From Lachnospiraceae bacterium (GTDB lineage: Bacteria; Bacillota; Clostridia; Lachnospirales; Lachnospiraceae): DNA of 38,241 bases. This document shows, piece after piece, positions 1 to 8,931 of the stretch. The position numbers and the translations under genes are program-made. The stretch spans positions 1-38,241 of the forward strand of contig JAQXXU010000015.1 in assembly GCA_029226225.1 (NCBI GenBank), given 5' to 3'. The notes beneath the pieces are model-generated. The model was not told the DNA's origin and did no database searches. It was given only the letters and a program-made list of their open reading frames with translations. How positions within the stretch are numbered: the stretch's first letter is position 1; every line of letters begins with the position of its first letter.

Positions 1-659
1 GGCACTGTGAATCCGTCCCTGACTGCTTCCTCGCAGGCTGCTATAGCCTGGTTATCATTTACGCAGATGATGGCTTCCGGAAGCTCCTGGTGCATGCTGC
101 GGAGTATATGATATCCCCTGACGCCTGCCTGATAGTCAAAATCGACATGCACGACATCGTCCTTTGCCAGATGAAGCCCGTTTTCCTTCAGGTAGTCGCG
201 GATTCCCTGCTCACGGACGTTGCTCTCGTAGTTATTCTCCGGTCCCATCATCAGCCAGAATCTGTCCAGGTGATGATCCTCGTGCAGATGCGCCACCATC
301 TGTCTCATGGCTGTATAGTTGTCGGCCCCGACGTATGTAAAGCCGTCTATCTGCTTCTGGAGTGACACTGCCGGTATGCCGCTGTGCTTGATCTGGTCGA
401 CCAGGACATTTACTTCTTTACCGGAGTGCATATTGCTCAAGTCGACAATAACACCGTCAAACTGGCTGAAGTTCGGCAGTGATAAAATACCGTACTCGCC
501 CTCGTTATATGCTTCATCCTGGCTCCAGTTCCCTGCACAGCAGAATATGTAGAGCGAGGCGTCGATCTTTCTCTTCTTCAGTTCTTCGATGATGCCGATT
601 GGCCAGGCCGCTATCATGTAACGACGCCAGCTGTCCATCATAAGTGCGATTTTCTTCAT
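1..659 (-). CDS. LacI-type periplasmic-binding-like sensor protein, N-terminal part only (gene runs off the window; C-terminus unseen)
   Basis: Continuous open frame on the minus strand from ATG at 659: MKKIALMMDSWRRYMIAAWPIGIIEELKKRKIDASLYIF...SGIPAVSLQKQIDGFTYVGADNYTAMRQMVAHL...; LacI/PBP1-like fold pattern. Truncated at window start. Confidence 0.75.
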   Translation of the reverse strand, partial: MKKIALMMDSWRRYMIAAWPIGIIEELKKRKIDASLYIFCCAGNWSQDEAYNEGEYGILSLPNFSQFDGVIVDLSNMHSGKEVNVLVDQIKHSGIPAVSLQKQIDGFTYVGADNYTAMRQMVAHLHEDHHLDRFWLMMGPENNYESNVREQGIRDYLKENGLHLAKDDVVHVDFDYQAGVRGYHILRSMHQELPEAIICVNDNQAIAACEEAVRDGFTV

Positions 660-676
660 AAGCCTTATTATACCAT

Positions 677-3600
677 CTATTTCAGAACAATGGTAGCCAG
701 TTTTTCACAGATGCTCAGCAGATATTGTAATATATCCTTCTTCGGGAAACGATTATCCAGAGCGGTGTTCAGTACGAGTTCAGGTGCTGCTCTCGTAGGG
801 CTGAATGTCAGGTATGGCGAGAATGCATCCAGAACTTCAGGGATACGAGAGCCATCGATACGTGCCTTCTCCCAGAATGTCAGAGTCACCTTCGCTCCTG
901 TCTGCTTGATCTTTGTCAGGTATACAGCGTGTGCCTGCGCACGGAGTCGTGCCACGAGAAGCAGGTTCTGCACTGATTTGCCAGGTGTTCCGAAGCGGTC
1001 GATCAGTTCGTCGAGAATGTCGCTCTCTTCTTCCTCTGTCTCTATCGAGCTGATACGCTTGTACATATCGAGCTTCGTCTCCTCGTCCTTTATATAAGAA
1101 GGCGGGATGTAGGCATTTATTGGGATGTCTACCGTCGTCTCGTACTCATCTCCTACCGTAATGCCTTTTTCCTTTGCTACTGCAGTGTTAAGCATTTTAC
1201 AGTAGAGTTCATATCCGACCGATTCCATGTGACCGGACTGCTCCTCGCCGAGCAGATTTCCGGCTCCGCGGATCTCAAGGTCACGCATGGCTATCTTGTA
1301 TCCGCTTCCCAGGTCCGTAAACTCCTTTATCGCCGCGAGTCTCTTTTCAGCAACTTCCTTTAAGACCTTGTCTCTCTTGTACATAAGGAATGCATAAGCT
1401 GTTCTCGAACCCCTGCCGACCCTGCCTCTCAGCTGATATAGCTGGGACAGACCGAATTTATCTGCATCGTGGATTATTATCGTATTTACATTACTGATGT
1501 CGAGGCCTATTTCTATGATCGTAGTCGCTACCAGCACATCGATATCCCGGTTTACGAAATCTGTCATGATCTCTTCAAGCCTGTTCTTTGACATCTGCCC
1601 ATGTGCATAGGCTACATTTGCCTCCGGGACCATCTCCTGGATTTTCGCCGCTACGTCAGCTATCTGACTTACACGATTTATCACATAATAGACCTGACCG
1701 CCTCTGTCGAGCTCACGTTCTATTGCCTCACGCACCATCTCGTCATTTTCTTCGAAGACAAAGGTCTGGATAGGCGTCCTGTCCATAGGCGCATCCTCTA
1801 ACAGACTCATGTCTCTGATCCCTGTCATGCTCATATGGAGAGTCCTGGGAATCGGAGTTGCAGAAAGTGACATCACATCGACGTTTTTTTTCATCTCTTT
1901 TATTTTTTCTTTATGAGTGACACCGAAACGCTGCTCCTCGTCGATGATCAGAAGTCCCAGGTCCTTAAACGCCACATCCTTCGACAGAACTCTATGGGTT
2001 CCTATAACTATATCGACTGTCCCATTTTTAAGTCCCTGTATCGTCTCTCTATTCTGCGCCGCTGTATGAAAGCGTGAGAGCATTCCTATAGAGACCGGGT
2101 AATTTTTCATGCGTTCTCTGAAGTTATTATAGTGCTGCTGCGCCAGAATGGTCGTAGGTACCAGGTATACTACCTGCTTATTCTCCTGAACAGCTTTAAA
2201 CGCCGCACGCATGGCTATCTCGGTCTTCCCGAAACCTACGTCCCCGCATACGAGACGATCCATGATCTTCGGGCTTTCCATATCACTTTTTACATCCTCT
2301 ATAGCAGCGATCTGACTGTCTGTCTCGTCGTATGGGAATGACTCCTCAAACTCTCTCTGCCACTCGGTGTCCGGTCCATAGACATAACCCTGATTCTGCT
2401 GCCTTAGAGCATAGAGCTCGACTAGGTCTTTTGCCACTTCACCGACAGCGTGTTTTACCTTCGCCTTTGTCTTCTTCCACTGGCCATCGCCCAGGGTATT
2501 CAGCTTTGGTTTTTTATCACCTATGCTTCCATACTTCGAGAGAGTGTCGAGCTGGGTCGCGAGAATGTATAGCGTTGAGCCTCCAGCATAGGATATCTCT
2601 ATATAATCACGGGTCACATGGTCATGCTCTATTTTTTTCACACCCTCATAGATACCGAGTCCGTGATCTTCATGCACGACATAGTCTCCCGGTGTAAGCT
2701 CCGAAAAGCTAGTGATCGAATCACCGCCGCCATAGCGTTTTTTCTTTTTTTTCTTCTTTTTTACTGCACCGAAAATATCACTCTCGCTGATGTATACAAC
2801 GCCTATATCCGGGTACTCAAACCCGCGGCGGATGAATCCTACCGTGATCAGTGCCTGTCCCGGCATGACCTCCGCGTCTTCTTTCTCTGAAAAAAATACA
2901 TTCAGACCGTCTGCCTGCAGATCCTCTGCGAGCCTGCTTCCCCTGGTTCTCGACGCAGTCAGCAGATAGATACGGTATTTTTTCTTCTGATATGAAGCAA
3001 GCTCTTTCTTCAGGTTCTCGAGTGAATTCTGGTAACTGTTGACCGAGATCTGATGCAGATAAAATCTGTCTTTTGCCTTCAGTCCGCCGTCATTTCCGGA
3101 TATCTGAGGAAGCATGACTCCTGTCATATTCATGCATCTGGCAAGCACTTCTTTTGACGAAGCCAGCATCTGGAGCTGCCCGGGCAGTGCAGAACCGTTT
3201 TCCTCACGCCGGACCATGCTCTCGGTAAACTCTTTCTCGAGGATCTCGCCTCTCTCTACAAGTCTCGCCGGTTCATCTAAGAAAAGAAGCGTATTCTCAG
3301 GGAAATAATCTAGAAGTCCTTTGGTATTTTTCTCAAAATACGTCAGATAGCCGTCCGCCTGCGAGTAATCACCGTCTAAAAGCCTGTCCCTGAAGTCCTC
3401 ATAGGTAGTCTTCAGTCGGAACGACTCCTCTGTCTTCATGTCGTCCCGTAGTTCTTTATAGTGCTTTTCGTAGTCGGCTTTCAGCTGTTTTAATCCGGCG
3501 TCACGCTTTTTCTTTGTCAGGACCATCTCCATGGCCGGATCTATATGCACTTCGTCTAAGTTCTCATCGGATTTCTGGCTTACGATATCAAAGCTTCTTA

Positions 3601-4201
3601 TCGAGTCTATACCATCTCCGAAAAATTCGATCCGGACCGGTGTATCGTCAGTCAATGGAAAGACATCTAGAATTCCTCCCCTGACTGCAAACTGTCCCGG
3701 TGCATCGACCTGTGACACATTTTCGTAGCCTAAGTCCACGAGCCTCCTCTGGAGCGCAGTAAAATCTGTCTCTTCTCCATCTTTTATCGTGATGAGGGCA
3801 TCAGAAAGCTCGCCAGGTTCTGGCAGCTTATTCATCAGGGCGTCTATTGTCGTTACGACAGTGACCTGGTCCTCTTCCTTTAGTACCCTGAGTGCACGTA
3901 GCCTCTCCCTGGTCAGCGTATTACCCTTGACATCAGACTGATAGAACAGCACATCCTTTGCCGGGAAATATACCGTATTCTCTTCTATATGCCTGTATTC
4001 GTCTGCGAACTCTTCCGCCGTTTTTTCAGACGCAAAAACTACGAGCTTTCGCCCGCAGTTCTTTCCCAGCGCATCGACTATCTGGCCTTTGGCCACGTCG
4101 AGTATGCCCGACAGTTCATACATACCGCCTTTATTCAGTGAGTCCTGAAGTTCGGTGAATTCACCTAGTTCGGACAGGTGAGATGTAAATCCTTTGTTCA
4201 T
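677..4201 (-). CDS. mfd: Transcription-repair coupling factor Mfd
   Basis: 1174 aa; UvrB-interaction-like N-term, GDYVVHEDHGLGIYEGVKKIE (CarD/RID), helicase motifs GDVGFGKTEIAMRAAF, DEEQRFGV, SATPIPRTL, QLRGRVGR. Confidence 0.97.
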   Translation of the reverse strand: MNKGFTSHLSELGEFTELQDSLNKGGMYELSGILDVAKGQIVDALGKNCGRKLVVFASEKTAEEFADEYRHIEENTVYFPAKDVLFYQSDVKGNTLTRERLRALRVLKEEDQVTVVTTIDALMNKLPEPGELSDALITIKDGEETDFTALQRRLVDLGYENVSQVDAPGQFAVRGGILDVFPLTDDTPVRIEFFGDGIDSIRSFDIVSQKSDENLDEVHIDPAMEMVLTKKKRDAGLKQLKADYEKHYKELRDDMKTEESFRLKTTYEDFRDRLLDGDYSQADGYLTYFEKNTKGLLDYFPENTLLFLDEPARLVERGEILEKEFTESMVRREENGSALPGQLQMLASSKEVLARCMNMTGVMLPQISGNDGGLKAKDRFYLHQISVNSYQNSLENLKKELASYQKKKYRIYLLTASRTRGSRLAEDLQADGLNVFFSEKEDAEVMPGQALITVGFIRRGFEYPDIGVVYISESDIFGAVKKKKKKKKRYGGGDSITSFSELTPGDYVVHEDHGLGIYEGVKKIEHDHVTRDYIEISYAGGSTLYILATQLDTLSKYGSIGDKKPKLNTLGDGQWKKTKAKVKHAVGEVAKDLVELYALRQQNQGYVYGPDTEWQREFEESFPYDETDSQIAAIEDVKSDMESPKIMDRLVCGDVGFGKTEIAMRAAFKAVQENKQVVYLVPTTILAQQHYNNFRERMKNYPVSIGMLSRFHTAAQNRETIQGLKNGTVDIVIGTHRVLSKDVAFKDLGLLIIDEEQRFGVTHKEKIKEMKKNVDVMSLSATPIPRTLHMSMTGIRDMSLLEDAPMDRTPIQTFVFEENDEMVREAIERELDRGGQVYYVINRVSQIADVAAKIQEMVPEANVAYAHGQMSKNRLEEIMTDFVNRDIDVLVATTIIEIGLDISNVNTIIIHDADKFGLSQLYQLRGRVGRGSRTAYAFLMYKRDKVLKEVAEKRLAAIKEFTDLGSGYKIAMRDLEIRGAGNLLGEEQSGHMESVGYELYCKMLNTAVAKEKGITVGDEYETTVDIPINAYIPPSYIKDEETKLDMYKRISSIETEEEESDILDELIDRFGTPGKSVQNLLLVARLRAQAHAVYLTKIKQTGAKVTLTFWEKARIDGSRIPEVLDAFSPYLTFSPTRAAPELVLNTALDNRFPKKDILQYLLSICEKLATIVLK

Positions 4202-4289
4202 GTATTTTTCCCATAAACCAGAAGAACTCCGACCAATGGTCGAAGCTCAACTGGAAAAGTATGTATGAAAAATATGTAGTGGAGGCAAC

Positions 4290-4328
4290 TATGTTAGCTG
4301 TCGCTAACAGTTAGTTATTTCTAACATA
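4290..4328. promoter_or_regulatory. Nested palindromic operator-like element with four TGTTAG-type half-sites
   Basis: tatgttagctgtcgctaacagttagttatttctaacata: outer arms TATGTTAG/CTAACATA, inner GTTAGC-tgtc-GCTAAC and CTAACaGTTAG. Confidence 0.6.
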
Positions 4329-4356
4329 ATATACTACATCGTTATCCAGATTGCAA
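4328..4356 (-). promoter_or_regulatory. Predicted mfd promoter
   Basis: Minus strand TTGCAA-17 bp-TATATT, about 130 bp upstream of the mfd ATG. Confidence 0.6.
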
Positions 4357-4506
4357 GCACTTTTTTAAAAAAATCCAGAATGCCTGGCGCACTGAATTGT
4401 GTCGGAAAATCACACAACTTCTTTTATCATACTTTTCCAGTTCTATATACTGTACATTTAATAAAAATTTCCACAAAATAGCTGATTTACTTTAATCAGT
4501 TCAAAG

Positions 4507-5418
4507 TCAGTGGGAAATGACTTCATAACCGTCTTCAGTAACCAGAACCTGGTACTCCCACTGTGCTGACGGCATTCCGTCGAGCGTGTAGACTTCCCAG
4601 CCATTTTCCTTGTCTGTATAGATGTCGGCCGAGCCCATGTTCACCATAGGTTCGATCGTGAAGCACATACCTGGAACCATAAGCATATCCTCGCCACGAT
4701 CTGACAGATATCCGACCCACGGTTCCTCATGGAACTCAATACCGCAGCCGTGTCCACCGATCTCACGGACAATGCTGTAACCATTTTCTTCTGCGTGTGT
4801 GTGGACAGCCTCAGCCATATCACCTAAGAAGCCCCATGGTTTTACCTGGGCAAGTCCTAAGTCACAGCACTCTTTTGTGACTTCGACAAGTCTCTTCTTC
4901 TCCTCAGATACGTTTCCGATCATATACATCCTTGATGAATCAGAAAAATATCCGTCAAGGATTGTCGAACAGTCGACATTTATGATATCACCATCGTGTA
5001 ATACTACATCATCTGACGGAATTCCGTGGCAGACCTGATCGTTTATCGAGGTGCATACGCTCTTCGGAAAACCCTCGTAATTAAGCGGTGCAGGGATTCC
5101 GCCCATGCCATAGGTTACATCATTTATGATGTTATCGATCTCCAGAGTCGTCATGCCCTCATGGATCTGCTTTGCTACCTCGTCGAGACAGGCCATATTG
5201 ATCACGGCAGACTTTTTTATTTTCTCGATCTGCTCCGGAGTCTTGATCATCGTCCTGTCCGGTACTTCATGTCCCTCAAGTCGTATACGCTCGATTTTTT
5301 TATCAAACGCCTCATGACACTGCTTGTATTTCTTTCCGCTTCCACACCAGCATGGGTCATTTCTGCCAATTTTTTCGATTTTCTTCTTTGATCCCTGATT
5401 GAGTCCTAATGCGTTCAT
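4507..5418 (-). CDS. map: Methionine aminopeptidase type I with N-terminal SEC-C zinc-binding motif
   Basis: GRNDPCWCGSGKKYKQCH (SEC-C) followed by IEKIKKSAVINMACLDEVAK...NDQVCHGIPSDDVVLHDGDIINVDCS...GGHGCGIEFHEEP...FTIEPM. Confidence 0.96.
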   Translation of the reverse strand: MNALGLNQGSKKKIEKIGRNDPCWCGSGKKYKQCHEAFDKKIERIRLEGHEVPDRTMIKTPEQIEKIKKSAVINMACLDEVAKQIHEGMTTLEIDNIINDVTYGMGGIPAPLNYEGFPKSVCTSINDQVCHGIPSDDVVLHDGDIINVDCSTILDGYFSDSSRMYMIGNVSEEKKRLVEVTKECCDLGLAQVKPWGFLGDMAEAVHTHAEENGYSIVREIGGHGCGIEFHEEPWVGYLSDRGEDMLMVPGMCFTIEPMVNMGSADIYTDKENGWEVYTLDGMPSAQWEYQVLVTEDGYEVISH

Positions 5419-6176
5419 TTCTTCTGATCTGTTCCTTCTCTAAAATAATTCTGTTTACCATTTGCCGCTTGAAAATCAGCTTCGTTATTCAGCGTAACAC
5501 GGCCCATCGGCACTTTGCTCCAGAGCTTTTTATTTACCTTCACTTCATGCTTTTTCTGTAGTTCCAGGTATGCTTTTCCGTCATACCCGTAGCTCGCATA
5601 GGTGTCATTATGTGACACCGCCAGCTGCTTCCTATACTTTTCCACTACTGCTATGTCCTCCATAGTGCCGTTAAGCACCGAGTAGGACACCGGAAGCCTC
5701 TCCATCTGGTCATCATACAGATCCTCAAAAAAATCAGTCCGACGGCTTTCGAGCTCTGCTTTTTCTTCAGAACTCAGCACTACTCCGTCAGACTGAGCCA
5801 TTCTGAGAAGTATATGATCATGAACAGCCATATCCATGGCTATATTCCGGGCTTCCACCGATATGAAGTGCCCGTTCACATGTGAGTTCCAGTAGTTTGC
5901 AGGCTTCTCGTGATCGTATACATACGCGCTCTTCTGCACCTGATACTCTTCATAGACCACATAAAAGGCCAGATCCTTAAAAGTCAGATCTTCGCCGTCT
6001 ACTGTCACTGCTGTGTCTTTTAAATGGTCTTTGTATACAAAGGCCGAGCGCATCTCTACGCCATTTTTCACCCCCATGCCCAGAAGCACGACAAGAGCTG
6101 CCGCGGCTATGATCCACGGCAGTGCTTTTTTTACTTTCGCGAGTGCTTTTCTCAGCCTGCTGCGTATACCGTTCAT
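5415..6176 (-). CDS. Membrane-anchored protein with SurA_N/PrsA-N-like region, no obvious PPIase domain
   Basis: N-terminal TM helix (PWIIAAAALVVLLGMGV) then VTVDGEDLTFKDLAFYVVYEEYQVQ...; overlaps map start by 4 bp (operon). Confidence 0.6.
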   Translation of the reverse strand: MNGIRSRLRKALAKVKKALPWIIAAAALVVLLGMGVKNGVEMRSAFVYKDHLKDTAVTVDGEDLTFKDLAFYVVYEEYQVQKSAYVYDHEKPANYWNSHVNGHFISVEARNIAMDMAVHDHILLRMAQSDGVVLSSEEKAELESRRTDFFEDLYDDQMERLPVSYSVLNGTMEDIAVVEKYRKQLAVSHNDTYASYGYDGKAYLELQKKHEVKVNKKLWSKVPMGRVTLNNEADFQAANGKQNYFREGTDQKK

Positions 6177-7324
6177 CAGATGACTCTTCGGATAGCCAGA
6201 ACTGTTCCATGGTTCCAGGCACGGTTATTTGTGATACCGGCTCTCGAACTCTGCGCCTCGACTATACATCCATTTCCAGAATAGATAGCCACATGGCCCG
6301 GATAGCAGACTATATCACCAGCCTTAATATTCCCCGGGCTTACTGCCTGTCCTACAGAACGAAGAGCTGCCGAGTTTCTGGACCCCGAAAGATTTATTCC
6401 GAAGTGTCTGTATACCTGGACTACGAAGCCCGAGCAGTCACATCCGTTTGTAAGGGAATTTCCTCCCCAGACGTACGGGTTGCCCACGAACTGGTTCGCA
6501 TAGCTCACTACTGCTCCGCCGCTTACACTCGTAGCCGGTGACGGATCCGCATCCTGTGTATACGCAGAAGAGTTGGAACTGCTTCCTCCTCCGGAATTCA
6601 CTCTTCTCGCGGATCTTCTGGCCGCTGCGGCTGCGGCGGCTGCATTTCTGGCCTGCCTCTCACGCTCTAAGGCTGCTGCCTTTTCAGCAGCTTTTCTGGC
6701 AGCCTCCTTCTTAGCCTTTGTCACCTGCTTCTGTATATCAGCTACTTCGCCTTTTTTTGAATCTATAAGCGAATTCAGGCTTGCTTTGTTGGATTTGAGC
6801 TGCTGCTTTTCTTTCTTCAGCTCTATCTGCTTGTCCTCTAAGTCTTCTTCCATTCCCTGGATCTCGACTCTCGTAGCTTCGTATGAGTCAAGCAGATCAC
6901 GGTCATAGCTGTAGACTGAGTTCATGTATGAGACTTTATTGATAAAGTCTGTAAGGCTCTTGGAACCGACCAGGATATTAAACACGTTATTATCCGTATC
7001 ATTCTCGTAAAAATACCTGATACGCGATTTCATCGCCTTATACTGCTGTTTCTCAGCCTTTTTAGCTTCTTTGACTTCTTCTTTGGTGTCTTCTATATCC
7101 TGTGCATTCGACTTGATATCGCTTTCAAGACCGTCTATCTGGGATATGATGTCCACTAGTTTTGACTGAAGGCTGTCTACCTCAGCCTGAGTCTTCTGCT
7201 GCTTTTTCTGGAGATTTTTCACTTTCTTGGATGTGGCCTGCGCCGTGACCGTCGGTGTATACGCCGGTACCGTTACAATCATTGAAGCGGCAAGGATTAG
7301 CGCCAATATTTTTTTCATTTGCAC
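6176..7324 (-). CDS. Secreted coiled-coil peptidoglycan hydrolase, NlpC/P60 C-terminal domain (PcsB/CwlO-like)
   Basis: Signal peptide, long coiled coil, Ala-rich linker, NlpC/P60 motif NGCDCSGFVVQVYRHFGINL...GDIVCYPGHVAIYSGNG. Confidence 0.92.
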   Translation of the reverse strand: MQMKKILALILAASMIVTVPAYTPTVTAQATSKKVKNLQKKQQKTQAEVDSLQSKLVDIISQIDGLESDIKSNAQDIEDTKEEVKEAKKAEKQQYKAMKSRIRYFYENDTDNNVFNILVGSKSLTDFINKVSYMNSVYSYDRDLLDSYEATRVEIQGMEEDLEDKQIELKKEKQQLKSNKASLNSLIDSKKGEVADIQKQVTKAKKEAARKAAEKAAALERERQARNAAAAAAAARRSARRVNSGGGSSSNSSAYTQDADPSPATSVSGGAVVSYANQFVGNPYVWGGNSLTNGCDCSGFVVQVYRHFGINLSGSRNSAALRSVGQAVSPGNIKAGDIVCYPGHVAIYSGNGCIVEAQSSRAGITNNRAWNHGTVLAIRRVI

Positions 7325-7376
7325 CTCTATAATATATCAAACCGTATTTGATGAATATTATATCACGTATATACCT

Positions 7377-7405
7377 AAAAAAAAAGAGGGCGGCGAACCG
7401 TCCTC
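7377..7405 (-). terminator. Intrinsic terminator of veg with UUCG-capped stem
   Basis: Minus strand GAGGACGG-TTCG-CCGCCCTC followed by T9. Confidence 0.85.
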
Positions 7406-7415
7406 CGTTGTTTTC

Positions 7416-7658
7416 TTATACGAGTTCCATCCTGATCTCTTTAGTGATCACATCGGTATAGCTGAATGAAAGTAACTGATCCGGATGCTCTGCGTCATCG
7501 TCAGATACAAGAACCGTGAATACACTTGGATAAGCCTGCTGGATAATACCTTCCTGCACATCGACTTTATTCCTGCCCCGGTCCAGCTGGATTTTCACTT
7601 TATTCCCACACTGCTGCTGGATTGAATAGCGGATCTTGTTGTACTCTGCCTGTTCCAT
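7416..7658 (-). CDS. veg: Veg family protein
   Basis: MEQAEYNKIRYSIQQQCGNKVKIQLDRGRNKVDVQEGIIQQAYPSVFTVLVSDD...LSFSYTDVITKEIRMEL; matches the Veg pattern (GRNK...G.I...YPSVF.V......SFSY.DVLT). Start moved to ATG 7658, preceded by GGAGG. Confidence 0.85.
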   Translation of the reverse strand: MEQAEYNKIRYSIQQQCGNKVKIQLDRGRNKVDVQEGIIQQAYPSVFTVLVSDDDAEHPDQLLSFSYTDVITKEIRMELV

Positions 7659-7680
7659 TAGTAAAAATACCTCCAGTCCT

Positions 7681-7710
7681 GTCATCGCTTCACTGCTTAG
7701 AAGTGATGAC
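7681..7710. repeat. 30-bp inverted repeat (11-bp arms, one mismatch/G-T) just upstream of veg
   Basis: gtcatcgcttc-actgctta-gaagtgatgac. Confidence 0.65.
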
Positions 7711-7847
7711 TTGATAAAACACAAGATGTAGTATAGCATTTTTATTTCTTCATGTCAAAAGTATATATAAATATTTTCATAACTTTTCACAAATATTCCG
7801 TCTATTTTGCTTTTATTTGACCAAAGCGTAACAATTCCCTCAGTGGT

Positions 7848-8837
7848 ATGCTTTTAACTGTCACTTTAGTCGATCAAAGAAGGAGCAGTAGTATAGAAAA
7901 CTCTTATCCTATTAATACCACCATTTTATCAAATCCCGGACTGAAGCTCAGAGACAGGCGTCAGCGTCTTGGTATCACGCAGGAGGACCTGGCTTACGGG
8001 ATATGTTCGGTTCCACATTATTCCAGAATAGAATCAGGAGTTGACAGACCCAGCAGACAGGAGTTTTACTTTCTGGCAGAACGTCTTCAGATAAGAAATG
8101 CCTGTTACAATGACTTTTACTCAGAACTCATACCTGACAGCCGTGCCATTCTGATGCGTCTGCAGAACGAAGCCATTCTGGACCACTGGGACAGCGTTGG
8201 CGATATCATTTCTGTTTATGCAGTATCGAATCAATCTCCATCAGTCGAAGCGAAGCAGATGATCGAGTTCTTCGAGCTGCTGCTCAGCTATTATACAGAT
8301 GTCGAATTCACTGGATATGAGCTCTGCGAGCGTGCTTTTATCATACTCAGGTACACCAGGTCTTCTTTTAGCTGGGAGAACATCCACATAGACTTTGTGC
8401 CGACTCTTACCGAATTCATGCTTCTGAATACGATAGCCTGCGGTATGTTCGATACACATCAGGAGGCGCTATATATCCGTGCCCGCATGCTTATCGGCGA
8501 GCTGATCTGTCTGGTAAACAATCAGAGGCCCTATGCGCCATCCAAGAACAGTCTGATCTGTCTTCTGATAAATCTCTGCGTCTCTGAGCTGGTGCACGGT
8601 GACCTGAATGAAGCCAGGCGTCATCTCGATATGATCCCGGCATTTTTCTCATGTTCAGGTGGATTTTACCTGTACTGCAAGTCTCTCCGCTGCGAATACT
8701 ATTACTATAAGAAATGCGGATTTCCGCACAGATGTGAGGAAACGGTCTCTGAGATCAGATCCTTTCTGGCGAGGATCCCCGGTTCGCCATCAGTTTCCAC
8801 TTTTATGAAAAATTCACCAAAAATTATGGTGTTTTAA
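7848..8837 (+). CDS. XRE/Rgg-like HTH transcriptional regulator with helical C-terminal region (start codon uncertain)
   Basis: HTH: LKLRDRRQRLGITQEDLAYGICSVPHYSRIESGVDRPSRQEFYFLAERL. No SD before ATG 7848. Confidence 0.8.
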   Translation: MLLTVTLVDQRRSSSIENSYPINTTILSNPGLKLRDRRQRLGITQEDLAYGICSVPHYSRIESGVDRPSRQEFYFLAERLQIRNACYNDFYSELIPDSRAILMRLQNEAILDHWDSVGDIISVYAVSNQSPSVEAKQMIEFFELLLSYYTDVEFTGYELCERAFIILRYTRSSFSWENIHIDFVPTLTEFMLLNTIACGMFDTHQEALYIRARMLIGELICLVNNQRPYAPSKNSLICLLINLCVSELVHGDLNEARRHLDMIPAFFSCSGGFYLYCKSLRCEYYYYKKCGFPHRCEETVSEIRSFLARIPGSPSVSTFMKNSPKIMVF

Positions 8838-8931
8838 AAGGGCAAATGTGTTATACTAGTTTCATGACAACCCAATGATGTGAAGAGATTTTTCCGCTTC
8901 ACAAATCTTACTAGAAAAGGGGGTTTTCGCC

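Larger units (their letters stand above)
4249..4442. repeat. 194-bp segment bounded by perfect 15-bp inverted repeats (aactggaaaagtatg / catacttttccagtt)
   Basis: 4249-4263 and 4428-4442 are exact reverse complements; lies between map and mfd. Confidence 0.8.

Noticed and set aside
4291-4314. SD-like GGAGG followed by a 7-codon ORF (MLAVANS) on the plus strand in the mfd/map gap
   Set aside because: Overlaps the palindromic operator; no plus-strand promoter or downstream gene to attenuate. Probably coincidental.
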